Shown one piece after another: positions 55,920-63,885 of a DNA stretch of 64,000 nucleotides. A model generated the notes under the pieces. It did no database searches and was not told the origin of the DNA. It saw nothing but the letters and a program-made list of their open reading frames with translations. Within the stretch, counting starts at the first letter, position 1. Each line of letters opens with the position of its first letter. This DNA is from Lentibacillus persicus. Its GTDB lineage: Bacteria; Bacillota; Bacilli; Bacillales; Amphibacillaceae. The DNA lies in contig NZ_FOMR01000001.1 of NCBI RefSeq assembly GCF_900112705.1, positions 298,945 to 362,944 of the forward strand. The letters are read 5' to 3'. A program made the position numbers and the translations under genes.

Positions 55920-55970
55920 AAAGCTGTCGAATCTGATGGTAAATCCATTTTCAGATTCGACAGCTTTTTT
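55920..55970 (+). terminator. Strong terminator of the BCCT gene
   Basis: A 17-bp perfect stem (55920-55936 with 55951-55967) followed by TTTT. Confidence 0.9.
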
Positions 55971-56034
55971 CGTTTTGGTTGCAATAAAAATTGGGCAATT
56001 ATACAATAATTTTAAATGATTTTTAAATTAGGGA

Positions 56035-56059
56035 TTTTAAATTTAATTAAAACGGGTAC
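56035..56059 (+). promoter_or_regulatory. Candidate SigB promoter of ectD
   Basis: TTTTAA, 13 bases, GGGTAC. This matches the general-stress pattern GTTTAA-N13-15-GGGTAT at ten of twelve positions. No good SigA promoter was seen. Confidence 0.35.
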
Positions 56060-56072
56060 AGTCGTTAATAGG

Positions 56073-56103
56073 CAGGAAAGTTTCCCGGCGAACCAGGAAA
56101 CTT
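56073..56103 (+). repeat. Left arm of the inverted repeat flanking ectD, with local hairpin
   Basis: CAGGAAAGTTTCCCGGC (56073-56089) is the exact reverse complement of 57062-57078. It also overlaps a local hairpin, AAGTTTCC (56078-56085) with GGAAACTT (56096-56103), in the ectD leader. Confidence 0.85.
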
Positions 56104-56143
56104 AATCATATATGAAAAATCTTAATAAGGAGTGTTGTTTTCA

Positions 56144-57040
56144 ATGGAAGATCTTTATCCATCACGAAAAAAGGACCAGCCGGAGATTCTAGAGCGGAAG
56201 GACCCTGTGATACACACAGATCGATCCAAAGATAATCAGGCTCCTATCTCAAAAGAACAGCTTGATTCCTATGAACAAAATGGGTTTTTGCAAATTGAGG
56301 ATTTCTTTTCAGATGAGGAAGTCAAAGATATGCAGAAAGCCATTTTTGAATTGCAGGATTCCAACAAAGATGTCGCGTCTGATAAAGTTATCCGTGAGCC
56401 GGAAAGCGATGACATCCGTTCCATTTTTCATGTGCACAAAGACGACAATTACTTTAAAGACGTTGCGAACGACCAACGTATTCTGGATATTGTAAACCAT
56501 TTGCTTGGCAGCGATGTGTATATCCATCAATCCCGTATTAATTATAAGCCAGGCTTTAAAGGGAAGGAATTCGACTGGCATTCCGACTTTGAAACATGGC
56601 ACGTTGAGGACGGCATGCCACGGATGCGTGCAGTCAGCTTATCGATTGCTTTGTCCGACAACTATACATTTAACGGGCCTCTGATGCTGATACCGGGGTC
56701 CCAGAACTACTATGTCAGCTGTGTAGGGGAAACCCCTGATGAGAACTATAAAGAGTCACTGAAAAAACAAAAATTCGGTGTGCCTGACGAGGACAGTCTG
56801 CGTTGGCTTACTGAAAAAGGCGGCGGCATCTCGGTGCCAACAGGCAAAGCGGGCTCGATCACACTCTTTGAGTGCAATACAATGCACGGTTCAACAAGCA
56901 ACATTACACCATATCCGCGCAACAATTTATTCATGGTGTACAACAGCGTAGAGAACCGCTTGGTTGAGCCATATTCGGGCGGCAAAAAGCGTCCGGAATA
57001 TATCGCAGTGCGTGACAGCGGAATCCTGACCACAAGCTGA
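56144..57040 (+). CDS. ectD: Ectoine hydroxylase
   Basis: 298 residues from ATG 56144, AAGGAG 11 bases upstream. The EctD signature [20 protein letters not shown] carries the iron ligands His and Asp (about residues 145 and 147). The third ligand is the His in NTMHGSTSN (about 245). [20 protein letters not shown] is the conserved ectoine-binding block. It is a 2-oxoglutarate-dependent dioxygenase making 5-hydroxyectoine. ectABC are not in the window, so this is a detached ectD. The flanking inverted repeat is unusual. Confidence 0.95.
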   Translation: MEDLYPSRKKDQPEILERKDPVIHTDRSKDNQAPISKEQLDSYEQNGFLQIEDFFSDEEVKDMQKAIFELQDSNKDVASDKVIREPESDDIRSIFHVHKDDNYFKDVANDQRILDIVNHLLGSDVYIHQSRINYKPGFKGKEFDWHSDFETWHVEDGMPRMRAVSLSIALSDNYTFNGPLMLIPGSQNYYVSCVGETPDENYKESLKKQKFGVPDEDSLRWLTEKGGGISVPTGKAGSITLFECNTMHGSTSNITPYPRNNLFMVYNSVENRLVEPYSGGKKRPEYIAVRDSGILTTS

Positions 57041-57061
57041 ACGCTTTAATATAATTTAATT

Positions 57062-57092
57062 GCCGGGAAACTTTCCTGTAAATTATCCTGGC
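57062..57092 (+). repeat. Right arm of the ectD-flanking inverted repeat
   Basis: GCCGGGAAACTTTCCTG (57062-57078) is the exact reverse complement of 56073-56089. A local hairpin GCCGGGA with TCCTGGC (57062-57092, one G-T pair) overlaps it. Confidence 0.85.
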
Positions 57093-57093
57093 A

Positions 57094-57140
57094 AAAAACA
57101 GCCGTGCTGAAAGGAGAACTTCCGGCGCGGCTGTTTTTAC
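57094..57140 (+). terminator. Terminator of ectD
   Basis: An 11-bp stem, AAAAACAGCCG (57094-57104) with CGGCTGTTTTT (57128-57138), and a T run in the arm. Confidence 0.8.
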
Positions 57141-57151
57141 TTATTGAGATA

Positions 57152-57360
57152 ATCGGCAGAAGAGTGTAGTTATCGGCAGAAGAACGTGGAAATCAACAGA
57201 AGAGTGTAGATATCGGCAGAAGAGCGTGGGTATCGACAGAAGAGCAGAGAAATCGGCAGAAGAGGATGGATATCAGCAGAAGATGGCGTATATCGACAGA
57301 AGAGCGAAGAAATCAACAGAAGGTGGCAAGATATCAACACAAGAGTGTGCTATGAATAGA
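57152..57360. repeat. Tandem 20-nt repeat, about ten units
   Basis: Units with core ATCGGCAGAAGAG begin at 57152, 57172, 57192, 57212, 57232, 57252, 57272, 57292 and 57312 (exact 20-base period), then 57333 and a degenerate one near 57352. It lies between the ectD and prfC terminators. No gene is supported in 57041-57404. Confidence 0.9.
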
Positions 57361-57392
57361 AAAAGCTCACGGAGTAGATTCCGTGAACTTTT
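57361..57392 (-). terminator. Terminator of prfC
   Basis: A 13-base stem with AAAAGCTCACGGA on the left and TCCGTGAACTTTT on the right (one mismatch), 12 bases past the prfC stop. On the minus strand it ends CTTTTTC. Confidence 0.8.
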
Positions 57393-57404
57393 GCAACTGG
57401 ATAT

Positions 57405-58991
57405 TTACCAAGTTTGATCATACTGATTCACGTCAAACAGGTCAATCAATTCGATATCCGGGTGATTGTCTTTGAACCAGTTCAGTGAAAAATCATTTTT
57501 AAACAAAACCACATAATTGTCTGAACGATCCCTCACGAGCAGATTGCGCTCGTCATACATTGATGGCTCGACCTGCTCAGCACGCAGCCACCGCGGTACA
57601 CGCTCGCCGATCGGTTCGAGCATGACTTCTACGTTGTATTCATTGCGCATTCTGTACTGAAACACCTCAAACTGCAATTCGCCGACAGCGCCGAGTATGT
57701 AGGACTCGGATCGGTAATGCTTATACAATTGGATAGCGCCTTCCTGGACGAGCTGCTCAATGCCTTTTTTAAATTGCTTCGCTTTCATGACGTTCTTGGC
57801 GGTAACACGCTGAAACTGCTCGGGCGGAAATTGCGGGAGCTCCTGATATTCAAACAGGTTTTTTCCTTCCAGCAGTGTATCCCCAATTTGGTAGGCGTTC
57901 GGATCGTATACGCCGATGATATCACCGGCATATGCTTCCTCGATTGTATCCCGGTCTGATGCGACGAACTGCTGCGATTGAGCCAGTTTAATTGGTTTGC
58001 CGGTCCGCGCCAGTTTGACATTCATGCCACGTTCAAATTTTCCTGAACAGACTCTTAAGAAAGCGACTCTGTCCCGATGTGCCGGGTTCATGTTTGCCTG
58101 TATTTTAAAGACAAAACCTGAAAAATCCGGGTTGTCCGGTGATATGACACCTTCTGTTGATTTTCGCGGTGCAGGCGCCGGAGCCATCGAAATGAATGTA
58201 TCAAAGAAATTCTGCACACCAAATGGCGCAAGCGCACTTCCGAAAAAGACGGGCGTTTGCTCGCCGGAAAGGACCGCTTCAAGTGAAAAATCATCACCGG
58301 CTTCTTCAACAAGGGCCAGTTCATCATTGGCAGCTTCATACGTGGGATTGGAAACAAGGTCGCTGTATGCCGGCTTATCCAAATCGTCATAAGGAATGTA
58401 CGTTTCATCTTCATTGCCGTTATATTGAATAAACTGTTTGCCGTACCTGTCGAAGGTACCGAGGAAACGTTTCCCCATACCGGCCGGCCAGCTCATCGGG
58501 CATGTCTGAATATCGAGTACTTCTTCAATTTCTTCAAGCAGTTCGAGCGGTTCGCGACCTTCCCGGTCAAGTTTGTTGATAAAGGTGAAAATAGGGATGC
58601 CGCGCATTTTGCAAACTTTAAACAGTTTAAGGGTCTGGGCTTCGATCCCTTTGGTTGCATCGATAATCATCACAACACTGTCTACGGCAGTCAGTGTTCG
58701 ATACGTATCTTCACTAAAATCTTCGTGTCCGGGCGTGTCCAGAATATTTACCTGATAACCCTGGTAGGGGAAATTCATCACGCTGGAGGTGACAGATATT
58801 CCGCGCTGTTTTTCAATTTCCATCCAGTCTGATGTCGCGAATTTGCCGGATTTTTTTCCTTTAACAGTTCCGGCTGAACGAATCAGGTTCCCGAACAGGA
58901 GAAGTTTCTCGGTCATTGTGGTTTTTCCGGCGTCCGGGTGTGATATGATCGCGAATGTGCGTCGTTTTTTCATTTCTTCATTAATTGTCAT
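57405..58991 (-). CDS. prfC: Peptide chain release factor 3
   Basis: 528 residues. The GTPase motifs are [18 protein letters not shown] (G1), [10 protein letters not shown] (G2), DTPGHEDF (G3) and NKLDREGR (G4). [19 protein letters not shown] near residue 35 and [14 protein letters not shown] distinguish RF3 from EF-G. It releases RF1 or RF2 after termination. B. subtilis lacks prfC, while several halophilic relatives and staphylococci have it. The terminator follows closely. Confidence 0.95.
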   Translation of the reverse strand: MTINEEMKKRRTFAIISHPDAGKTTMTEKLLLFGNLIRSAGTVKGKKSGKFATSDWMEIEKQRGISVTSSVMNFPYQGYQVNILDTPGHEDFSEDTYRTLTAVDSVVMIIDATKGIEAQTLKLFKVCKMRGIPIFTFINKLDREGREPLELLEEIEEVLDIQTCPMSWPAGMGKRFLGTFDRYGKQFIQYNGNEDETYIPYDDLDKPAYSDLVSNPTYEAANDELALVEEAGDDFSLEAVLSGEQTPVFFGSALAPFGVQNFFDTFISMAPAPAPRKSTEGVISPDNPDFSGFVFKIQANMNPAHRDRVAFLRVCSGKFERGMNVKLARTGKPIKLAQSQQFVASDRDTIEEAYAGDIIGVYDPNAYQIGDTLLEGKNLFEYQELPQFPPEQFQRVTAKNVMKAKQFKKGIEQLVQEGAIQLYKHYRSESYILGAVGELQFEVFQYRMRNEYNVEVMLEPIGERVPRWLRAEQVEPSMYDERNLLVRDRSDNYVVLFKNDFSLNWFKDNHPDIELIDLFDVNQYDQTW

Positions 58992-59239
58992 AAAAAAATC
59001 CTTCCATATAAAGTAGCATGTAGTTCAGGAGAAGTATTAGAGGGGGAGAGAAGGCATATTACCACCATCAAAAGATAGCATGTTGCACATTTTTCGTCAA
59101 ATCGGGCCGTTCTATCCAGCAATCCGAGTTTGCCGGGATCATCTTTTAAAACATCACGAAAATCACAATAAACTGGTTCTTTGCACCTGGTTAGGGGGGG
59201 GGGGATTATAACTTGTTATGCAACAATGATATGCACGTG
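58992..59239. other. Intergenic region between prfC and the cst operon, with an 11-G tract
   Basis: No gene seen. It holds the prfC promoter region and a homopolymer of 11 G at 59184-59194, unusual in this low-GC sequence. It lies about 50 bases upstream of the operator-promoter of the sulfur operon. Confidence 0.6.
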
Positions 59240-59268
59240 TTGACAAAATACCTATACGGGTATATGAT
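59240..59268 (+). promoter_or_regulatory. cst-operon promoter with CstR-like operator in the spacer
   Basis: TTGACA (59240-59245), 17 bases, TATGAT (59263-59268). The operator ATACCTATACGGGTAT (59248-59263, ATACC-N6-GGTAT palindrome) fills the spacer, so a bound CstR dimer of dimers would block polymerase. Confidence 0.75.
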
Positions 59269-59437
59269 AGGGTCAGTCCCTTTGGAAAGAAACACATGCA
59301 GTCAAAGTACGTTTATCGCTAGTTATCACCTTGAATCCCGGTGACTTGCATTGGAAATATGCCATTTCATACGTTATTATATAAAAGAGAAGAAGTAGCG
59401 TTTATATACGAGAGAATAAGTAAAGGAGTGACGCATC

Positions 59438-59698
59438 ATGAAATACGAATCAGATGTAAAGAATCGTGTAAAACGAATTGAAGGACAAGTCCGGGGGCTT
59501 ATGAAAATGATGGAAGAAGAAAAAGATTGCCGTGATGTTGTCACACAGATGACGGCGGTCCGCAATGCCTTGGACCGTACAGCGGCACTAATTGTGAGCC
59601 AGAACCTTGCAGAATGTATACGCGAGGAAAAACAGGAAGGCGAAAGCTCTGAAGACTTGGTTAAAGAGGCTGTCAACTTGCTTGTTAAAAGCAGATAA
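59438..59698 (+). CDS. cstR: CsoR-family persulfide-sensing repressor (CstR/YrkD-like)
   Basis: 86 residues, all-helical DUF156 fold: VKNRVKRIEGQVRGLMKMM. Cysteines are at 31 and 60. The copper-binding His of CsoR, four residues before the second Cys, is Asn (NLAEC), so this is not a copper sensor. The Cys31/Cys60 pair matches CstR, which senses persulfides. AAAGGAG precedes the ATG. Downstream genes are rhodanese, DsrE, persulfide dioxygenase, TusA and TauE, the expected regulon, and matching operators flank the gene. Confidence 0.9.
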   Translation: MKYESDVKNRVKRIEGQVRGLMKMMEEEKDCRDVVTQMTAVRNALDRTAALIVSQNLAECIREEKQEGESSEDLVKEAVNLLVKSR

Positions 59699-59708
59699 AC
59701 AAAAGGTG

Positions 59709-59737
59709 TTGACAGTGGAAAGTGATTCTTTTAGAAT
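59709..59737 (+). promoter_or_regulatory. SigA-like promoter after cstR
   Basis: TTGACA (59709-59714), 17 bases, TAGAAT (59732-59737). It is excellent by sequence, but its start near 59744 falls directly on the cstR terminator hairpin, so its use is doubtful or attenuated. Confidence 0.4.
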
Positions 59738-59744
59738 GTGAATT

Positions 59745-59775
59745 AGGTTACGTTAAGCTCGCTAACCTTTTTTTC
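59745..59775 (+). terminator. Terminator or attenuator between cstR and the rhodanese gene
   Basis: A 6-bp stem, AGGTTA with TAACCT (59745-59768), followed by a run of T. It probably uncouples cstR from the downstream genes. Confidence 0.55.
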
Positions 59776-59787
59776 TCGCTTTTATAA

Positions 59788-59803
59788 ATACCCCTACAGG
59801 TAT
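59788..59803 (+). promoter_or_regulatory. Second CstR-like operator
   Basis: ATACCCCTACAGGTAT, again ATACC-N6-GGTAT. A third, imperfect copy ATACCCTTACCTGTAC lies at 59869-59884. Together they imply CstR control of the rhodanese-TauE transcript. Confidence 0.7.
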
Positions 59804-59939
59804 ATGTATTTGGATTGGTGAGATTTTTAACGTAGAAGAACAACAACCACTGTTGAGGAAATAATTATATACCCTTACCTGTACATGTTTATAACAACAA
59901 CAGTTAAGGAATATATAAATGAAATCAGGAGGGAAAAGC

Positions 59940-60248
59940 ATGAAACAAATTGACATGAAAGAACTGACAGAAAAAGTGAAAAACAGCGAAAACGTTAATA
60001 TTATTGATGTTCGTGAGGACGATGAAGTCGCACAAGGTAAAATTCCCGGAGCAAAACACATCCCGCTCGGTGAAGTGCCAAGCCGTCTCGATGAAATTGA
60101 CAACAGTAAACATTATTATATGGTTTGCCGTTCGGGCGGCCGAAGCGGAAGAGCAAGCGAATTTTTGGAAGAACAAGGCTATGATGTGACCAACGTGGAT
60201 GGCGGCATGCTCGCCTGGGACGGTCCAACCGAAAAATCGAATGACTAA
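59940..60248 (+). CDS. Single-domain rhodanese
   Basis: 102 residues from ATG 59940 with AGGAGGG six bases upstream (an ATG at 59919 precedes the site). VNIIDVREDDEVAQGKIPGA is the substrate-binding side and YYMVCRSGGRSGRAS holds the active-site Cys with the positively charged loop. It moves sulfane sulfur between carriers. First enzyme gene of the cst-type operon, comparable to the yrk genes of B. subtilis. Confidence 0.93.
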   Translation: MKQIDMKELTEKVKNSENVNIIDVREDDEVAQGKIPGAKHIPLGEVPSRLDEIDNSKHYYMVCRSGGRSGRASEFLEEQGYDVTNVDGGMLAWDGPTEKSND

Positions 60249-60267
60249 TTTTTAGGAGGAATCAATC

Positions 60268-60672
60268 ATGGAAAATAACAACACACGCGTCGCAATTATT
60301 GCAGCAAACGGCGGTATGTTTGATGCGTATAAAGTATTTAATATTGCCACTGCAGCTGCAGCATCTGATAAAGAGGTCGGGATTTTCTTCACATTTGAAG
60401 GATTAAACCTGATTCATAAAGAAGCGCATAAGGACCTCCCGCTGCCTGAAGGAAAAGAGCACTTCCAGGAAGGGTTTGAAAAAGCGAATGTGCCGGGAAT
60501 CAGCGACTTGCTGGAAATGGCACAGGAAATGGGCGTTAAAATGATAGGCTGTCAAATGACAATGGACGTGATGAATCTGGAGAAAGACGATTTTGTTGAT
60601 GGCATTGAAGTCGGCGGTGCAGCATCATTTATTGAATTTGCTAAAGACGCCGATATATCATTGACATTTTAA
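60268..60672 (+). CDS. DsrE/DsrF-family sulfur carrier (YrkE-like)
   Basis: 134 residues. RVAIIAANGGMFDAYKVFNIATAAA begins the DsrE-like fold and MIGCQMTMDVM carries the conserved Cys expected to hold persulfide. GGAGG precedes the ATG. It lies between the rhodanese and the dioxygenase fusion, so it probably passes sulfane sulfur between them. Confidence 0.9.
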   Translation: MENNNTRVAIIAANGGMFDAYKVFNIATAAAASDKEVGIFFTFEGLNLIHKEAHKDLPLPEGKEHFQEGFEKANVPGISDLLEMAQEMGVKMIGCQMTMDVMNLEKDDFVDGIEVGGAASFIEFAKDADISLTF

Positions 60673-60725
60673 TTTAAAGGGAGTATTGGAGCAAATCATT
60701 TAATTATTGAGGGAGGCTATAGCGC

Positions 60726-61856
60726 ATGTCACAAAGTATAACATCGAACGAACTTGCTAAACGTGTCGTTAATCGTGAGGATACACTGATTTTGGATGTC
60801 CGGAACACCGATGAGTTTGATGACTGGAAAATTGAAGGGGACAGTGTTGAAATTATTAACGAACCTTATTTCAATCTGCTGGACGGTCTCGACCCTGTTG
60901 CCGATAAACTGAAGAAGGATCAGGAAATCATCGTCGTCTGTGCCAAAGGGAACTCATCCAAGATGGTAGCTGACATGTTGAGAGAGGAAGGCTTCACGGA
61001 TGTCCACGACTTGGAAGGCGGCATGAAGGCTTGGAGTGAACATCTGGAGCCGGTTAAGATCGCTGACTTGAATGACGGCGGAAGTCTTTATCAATTTGTC
61101 CGTCTCGGTAAAGGCTGTCTCTCATATATGGCTGTATCTGAAAATGAGGCAGCGGTGATTGATGCCAACCGGATGACAGACATCTACGAGCAGTTTGCCG
61201 GAGAGAAAGGTGTCACGATCACGCATACCATTGATACGCATCTTCATGCTGACCACATTTCAGGCGGCAGACAGCTTGCCGAAAAAACAGGCGGGGCGTA
61301 TTATTTGCCACCGAAAGATGCCAAAGAAGTGAAGTTTGACTATGAAGCGCTTGAAGAAGGCAATGATATAACCGTTGGCAATACGACGATTAAGGTTCAG
61401 CCGCTGTACTCACCGGGCCACACGATCGGAAGCACATCGCTCATTATTGATGATCAATACTTGCTGACAGGTGATATTCTGTTTGTCAAATCAATCGGAC
61501 GCCCGGATCTTGCCGGAAAAGCTGACGACTGGGTGGGCGATCTGCGCGAGACGCTGTACAGCCGCTATAAAGAACTATCTGATGATCTGATTGTGTTGCC
61601 GGCACACTATTCGTTTGTGGAAGAGCTGAGTGACGATGGCAGTGTAAAAGCCCGACTTGGCGATTTATATCAGCGCAATGAAGGCTTGCAGGTGGAAGAT
61701 GAAGAAGCATTCCGTTCAATGGTTGCCGATAATCTGCCGCCACAGCCGAATGAGTATGAAAATATCCGTCAGACGAATATGGGTAAGATGAACCCTGAAG
61801 ATGAGAAACAACGCGAAATGGAAGTTGGTCCAAACCGCTGTGCAGTACACGGTTAA
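60726..61856 (+). CDS. Rhodanese / persulfide dioxygenase (metallo-beta-lactamase) fusion
   Basis: 376 residues. The N-terminal rhodanese domain (1-110) has active Cys in VVCAKGNSS. The C-terminal ETHE1-like metallo-beta-lactamase domain (120-345) has [29 protein letters not shown] and LPAHYS metal ligands. It oxidises glutathione- or low-molecular-weight-thiol persulfide to sulfite, with the rhodanese domain using the product. In CstB of Staphylococcus the dioxygenase comes first; here the order is reversed, as in YrkH-type proteins. Confidence 0.93.
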   Translation: MSQSITSNELAKRVVNREDTLILDVRNTDEFDDWKIEGDSVEIINEPYFNLLDGLDPVADKLKKDQEIIVVCAKGNSSKMVADMLREEGFTDVHDLEGGMKAWSEHLEPVKIADLNDGGSLYQFVRLGKGCLSYMAVSENEAAVIDANRMTDIYEQFAGEKGVTITHTIDTHLHADHISGGRQLAEKTGGAYYLPPKDAKEVKFDYEALEEGNDITVGNTTIKVQPLYSPGHTIGSTSLIIDDQYLLTGDILFVKSIGRPDLAGKADDWVGDLRETLYSRYKELSDDLIVLPAHYSFVEELSDDGSVKARLGDLYQRNEGLQVEDEEAFRSMVADNLPPQPNEYENIRQTNMGKMNPEDEKQREMEVGPNRCAVHG

Positions 61857-61862
61857 ATTTCT

Positions 61863-61896
61863 GGCGGGGTCTGACCCCCGCTGGGTGACCCCCGCC
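61863..61896 (+). repeat. GC-rich palindromic element before tusA
   Basis: Contains GGGGTCTGACCCC (61866-61878) and a second arm TGACCCCCGCC that can alternatively pair with GGCGGGGTC. It forms a strong intercistronic hairpin of the same family as 39054-39066. Confidence 0.65.
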
Positions 61897-61942
61897 GGGT
61901 ATCACCGTTTATCTATACTATAAAAATAAGGAGGAACTTATG

Positions 61943-62170
61943 ATGGAAGCAGCAAAAGTATTAGATGCAAAAGGAATGGCATGCCCAATGCCTGTTGTCA
62001 AAACGAAAAAGGCAATCGAGGAAATTGACTCAGGTGAAATCCTGGAAGTTCATGCAACGGATAAAGGTGCCAAAAGTGATCTATCAGCATGGACCCAATC
62101 CGGTGGCCATGAGCTGGTCGAGCAGACAGAAGAAGACGATGTTCTGAAATTCTGGATCAAAAAAGCTTAA
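61943..62170 (+). CDS. TusA-family sulfurtransferase
   Basis: 75 residues (an adjacent ATG at 61940 is also possible; AAGGAGG upstream). KVLDAKGMACPMPVVKTKKA has the CPxP motif whose Cys carries the sulfur. It is the small carrier of the persulfide relay (YrkI-like). The next gene of the set, tauE, is separated by a MITE-like insertion. Confidence 0.95.
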   Translation: MEAAKVLDAKGMACPMPVVKTKKAIEEIDSGEILEVHATDKGAKSDLSAWTQSGGHELVEQTEEDDVLKFWIKKA

Positions 62171-62171
62171 T

Positions 62172-62408
62172 GAGTCTCGGCCAAAACTTATATTTCAAAT
62201 GTTAAAGACGGAAGCTAATAATGGTTAGCGGAGGAAATGTGCGGAGACTCCTGCGGGAAGAGAGGCATAGGTGAGACCCCGAAGTGCCTTGCACGAGGGG
62301 GCTCACCAGCCGCCCGCGGAAAGCGCAGCATATTTCCGCAGCGGGGTTACCCGTTTTTTAGCTATTATAGTTCGTCTTTCTTTTACGTTGAATCTTTTGT
62401 CTCAGCTC
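62172..62408 (+). mobile_element. MITE-like element, short copy, inside the sulfur operon
   Basis: About 237 bp. The left end GAGTCTCGGCCAAAACTTAT and the right end (on the other strand GAGCTGAGACAAAAGATTC) match the two ends of the 46397-46801 element. The interior shares GCGGAGGAAATGTGCGGAG, CTCCTGCGGGAAGAGAGGC, CCGCCCGCGGAAAGCG and GCATATTTCCG. It is non-coding and lies between tusA and tauE. Confidence 0.7.
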
Positions 62409-62434
62409 TTCTTTTTTAGGAAGGAAAGGTTTAA

Positions 62435-63223
62435 ATGGAATACAGTCTTATTTTTATGATTGTTTTATTTCTGATTGGATTTGTCGGTTCATTTATTTCC
62501 GGGATGGTCGGGATCGGTGGTTCCATTGTTAAATATCCAATGCTTTTATATATTCCGCCATTATTGGGGTTATCGGCTTTTACAGCCCATGAAGTTGCGG
62601 GTATCAGTGCTGTCCAAGTATTGTTTGCGACAATTGGCGGTGTTTGGGCATATCGTAAAGGCGGTTACTTGAATAAAGACCTTATCATTTATATGGGGAT
62701 CAGCATCCTGATCGGGAGTTTTATCGGCGGGTTCGGCTCCCGCTTCATGTCAGATGGCGGGGTAAATCTCGTTTACGGTGTCCTCGCTACCATTGCAGCT
62801 GTGATGATGTTTGTGCCTAAAAAACAGATCGATGATATTCCGTTTGACCAGGTGCAGTTTAATAAGTGGCTTGCCGCAAGCCTGGCATTTGTGACGGGAA
62901 TTGGCGCCGGTATTGTCGGAGCTGCCGGAGCATTTATTCTGGTACCGATTATGTTGCTCATTTTAAAAATACCAACACGGATGACGATTGCATCATCACT
63001 CGCCATCACGTTTATCTCATCGATTGGCTCCACAGCAGGTAAATTGTTGACCGGACAGGTGCTGTTTGTACCCGCAATTATTATGATTGTTGCCAGTCTT
63101 ATAGCTTCCCCGCTGGGTGCAAATACTGGCAAACGCGTCAATACAAAGATGTTACAAGGTGTCTTGGCCGTACTGATTCTGGGAACGGCCATCAAAATTT
63201 GGATGGATTTCTTGAACGGCTAA
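62435..63223 (+). CDS. TauE/SafE-family sulfite exporter
   Basis: 262 residues and about eight membrane helices. [19 protein letters not shown] and [20 protein letters not shown] are the two glycine-rich half repeats of the family. It would export the sulfite formed by the persulfide dioxygenase. AGGAAAGG precedes the ATG. Last gene of the cst-like set (YrkJ-like). Confidence 0.92.
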   Translation: MEYSLIFMIVLFLIGFVGSFISGMVGIGGSIVKYPMLLYIPPLLGLSAFTAHEVAGISAVQVLFATIGGVWAYRKGGYLNKDLIIYMGISILIGSFIGGFGSRFMSDGGVNLVYGVLATIAAVMMFVPKKQIDDIPFDQVQFNKWLAASLAFVTGIGAGIVGAAGAFILVPIMLLILKIPTRMTIASSLAITFISSIGSTAGKLLTGQVLFVPAIIMIVASLIASPLGANTGKRVNTKMLQGVLAVLILGTAIKIWMDFLNG

Positions 63224-63476
63224 TCGTGTTAATCACATACTAAGTAAATAATGAGATGGAATATTTTAAGGAAGGACACGGTAATTTTGTGTTCTTCTTT
63301 TTTAAACTTGAAAACTATACCTGCTGAATCAGTTTTAGTCTTTACGTCTGTTCAGAAGTACATATAAAATAATCTGCCAGTTATAAATAATAGTTTGCAG
63401 TGATTTTGTCGCGGTGAGGCTAATATAATGAATTATAAAACAAGATTTGGAGGTGGGGCGAATTGCAGGGGCGAAG

Positions 63477-63827
63477 ATGATAAAAACTATTATCCCATTG
63501 GTGCTTTTATGCCTGATTTTAGCTGCTTGTGGCGAACCAAGAGCAGGCGACATTTTTAGATTAGAACGAAATACCATTGGGGGCCAGCATATTGATTCTA
63601 TGAATACGACAATTAGCAAGATGAGAAGCCTTCAGGAAATGGTAGACCCTGTATCCGTGGAGGAGCACGTGGACCTTAGTGAAATAAACACTTTTAGTAC
63701 AGGTACAGTCGTAAGAGTGATAGAAATTAGTGATAACTATAATATGGTACAGATTGAACGTATAACACCCAACCCAGGTAATAATGTGAAAATGTGGGTT
63801 GAAAGAGACAAATTAAATGCCCCTTAG
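63477..63827 (+). CDS. Small putative lipoprotein
   Basis: 116 residues from ATG 63477 (CAGGGGCG upstream). A lipoprotein signal ends in LILAAC (Cys about 18), then a short charged domain with a small beta-rich C-terminus (TGTVVRVIEISDNYNMVQIE). No family was recognised. It is monocistronic with a strong following hairpin. Confidence 0.7.
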   Translation: MIKTIIPLVLLCLILAACGEPRAGDIFRLERNTIGGQHIDSMNTTISKMRSLQEMVDPVSVEEHVDLSEINTFSTGTVVRVIEISDNYNMVQIERITPNPGNNVKMWVERDKLNAP

Positions 63828-63829
63828 AG

Positions 63830-63861
63830 CATTTCTCCCCAACTGTGATTGGGGAGAAATG
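63830..63861. terminator. Bidirectional hairpin after the lipoprotein gene
   Basis: A 13-bp perfect stem, CATTTCTCCCCAA with TTGGGGAGAAATG, and a 6-base loop, between converging genes. The flanking T tracts are short. Confidence 0.65.
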
Positions 63862-63885
63862 TTAGAAACCACATAAGTCTTTTCA

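Noticed and set aside
57226-57417. Open frame of 63 codons in the 20-nt repeat array
   Set aside because: It consists of repeat units read in shifting frames, has no ribosome site and ends in the prfC terminator.
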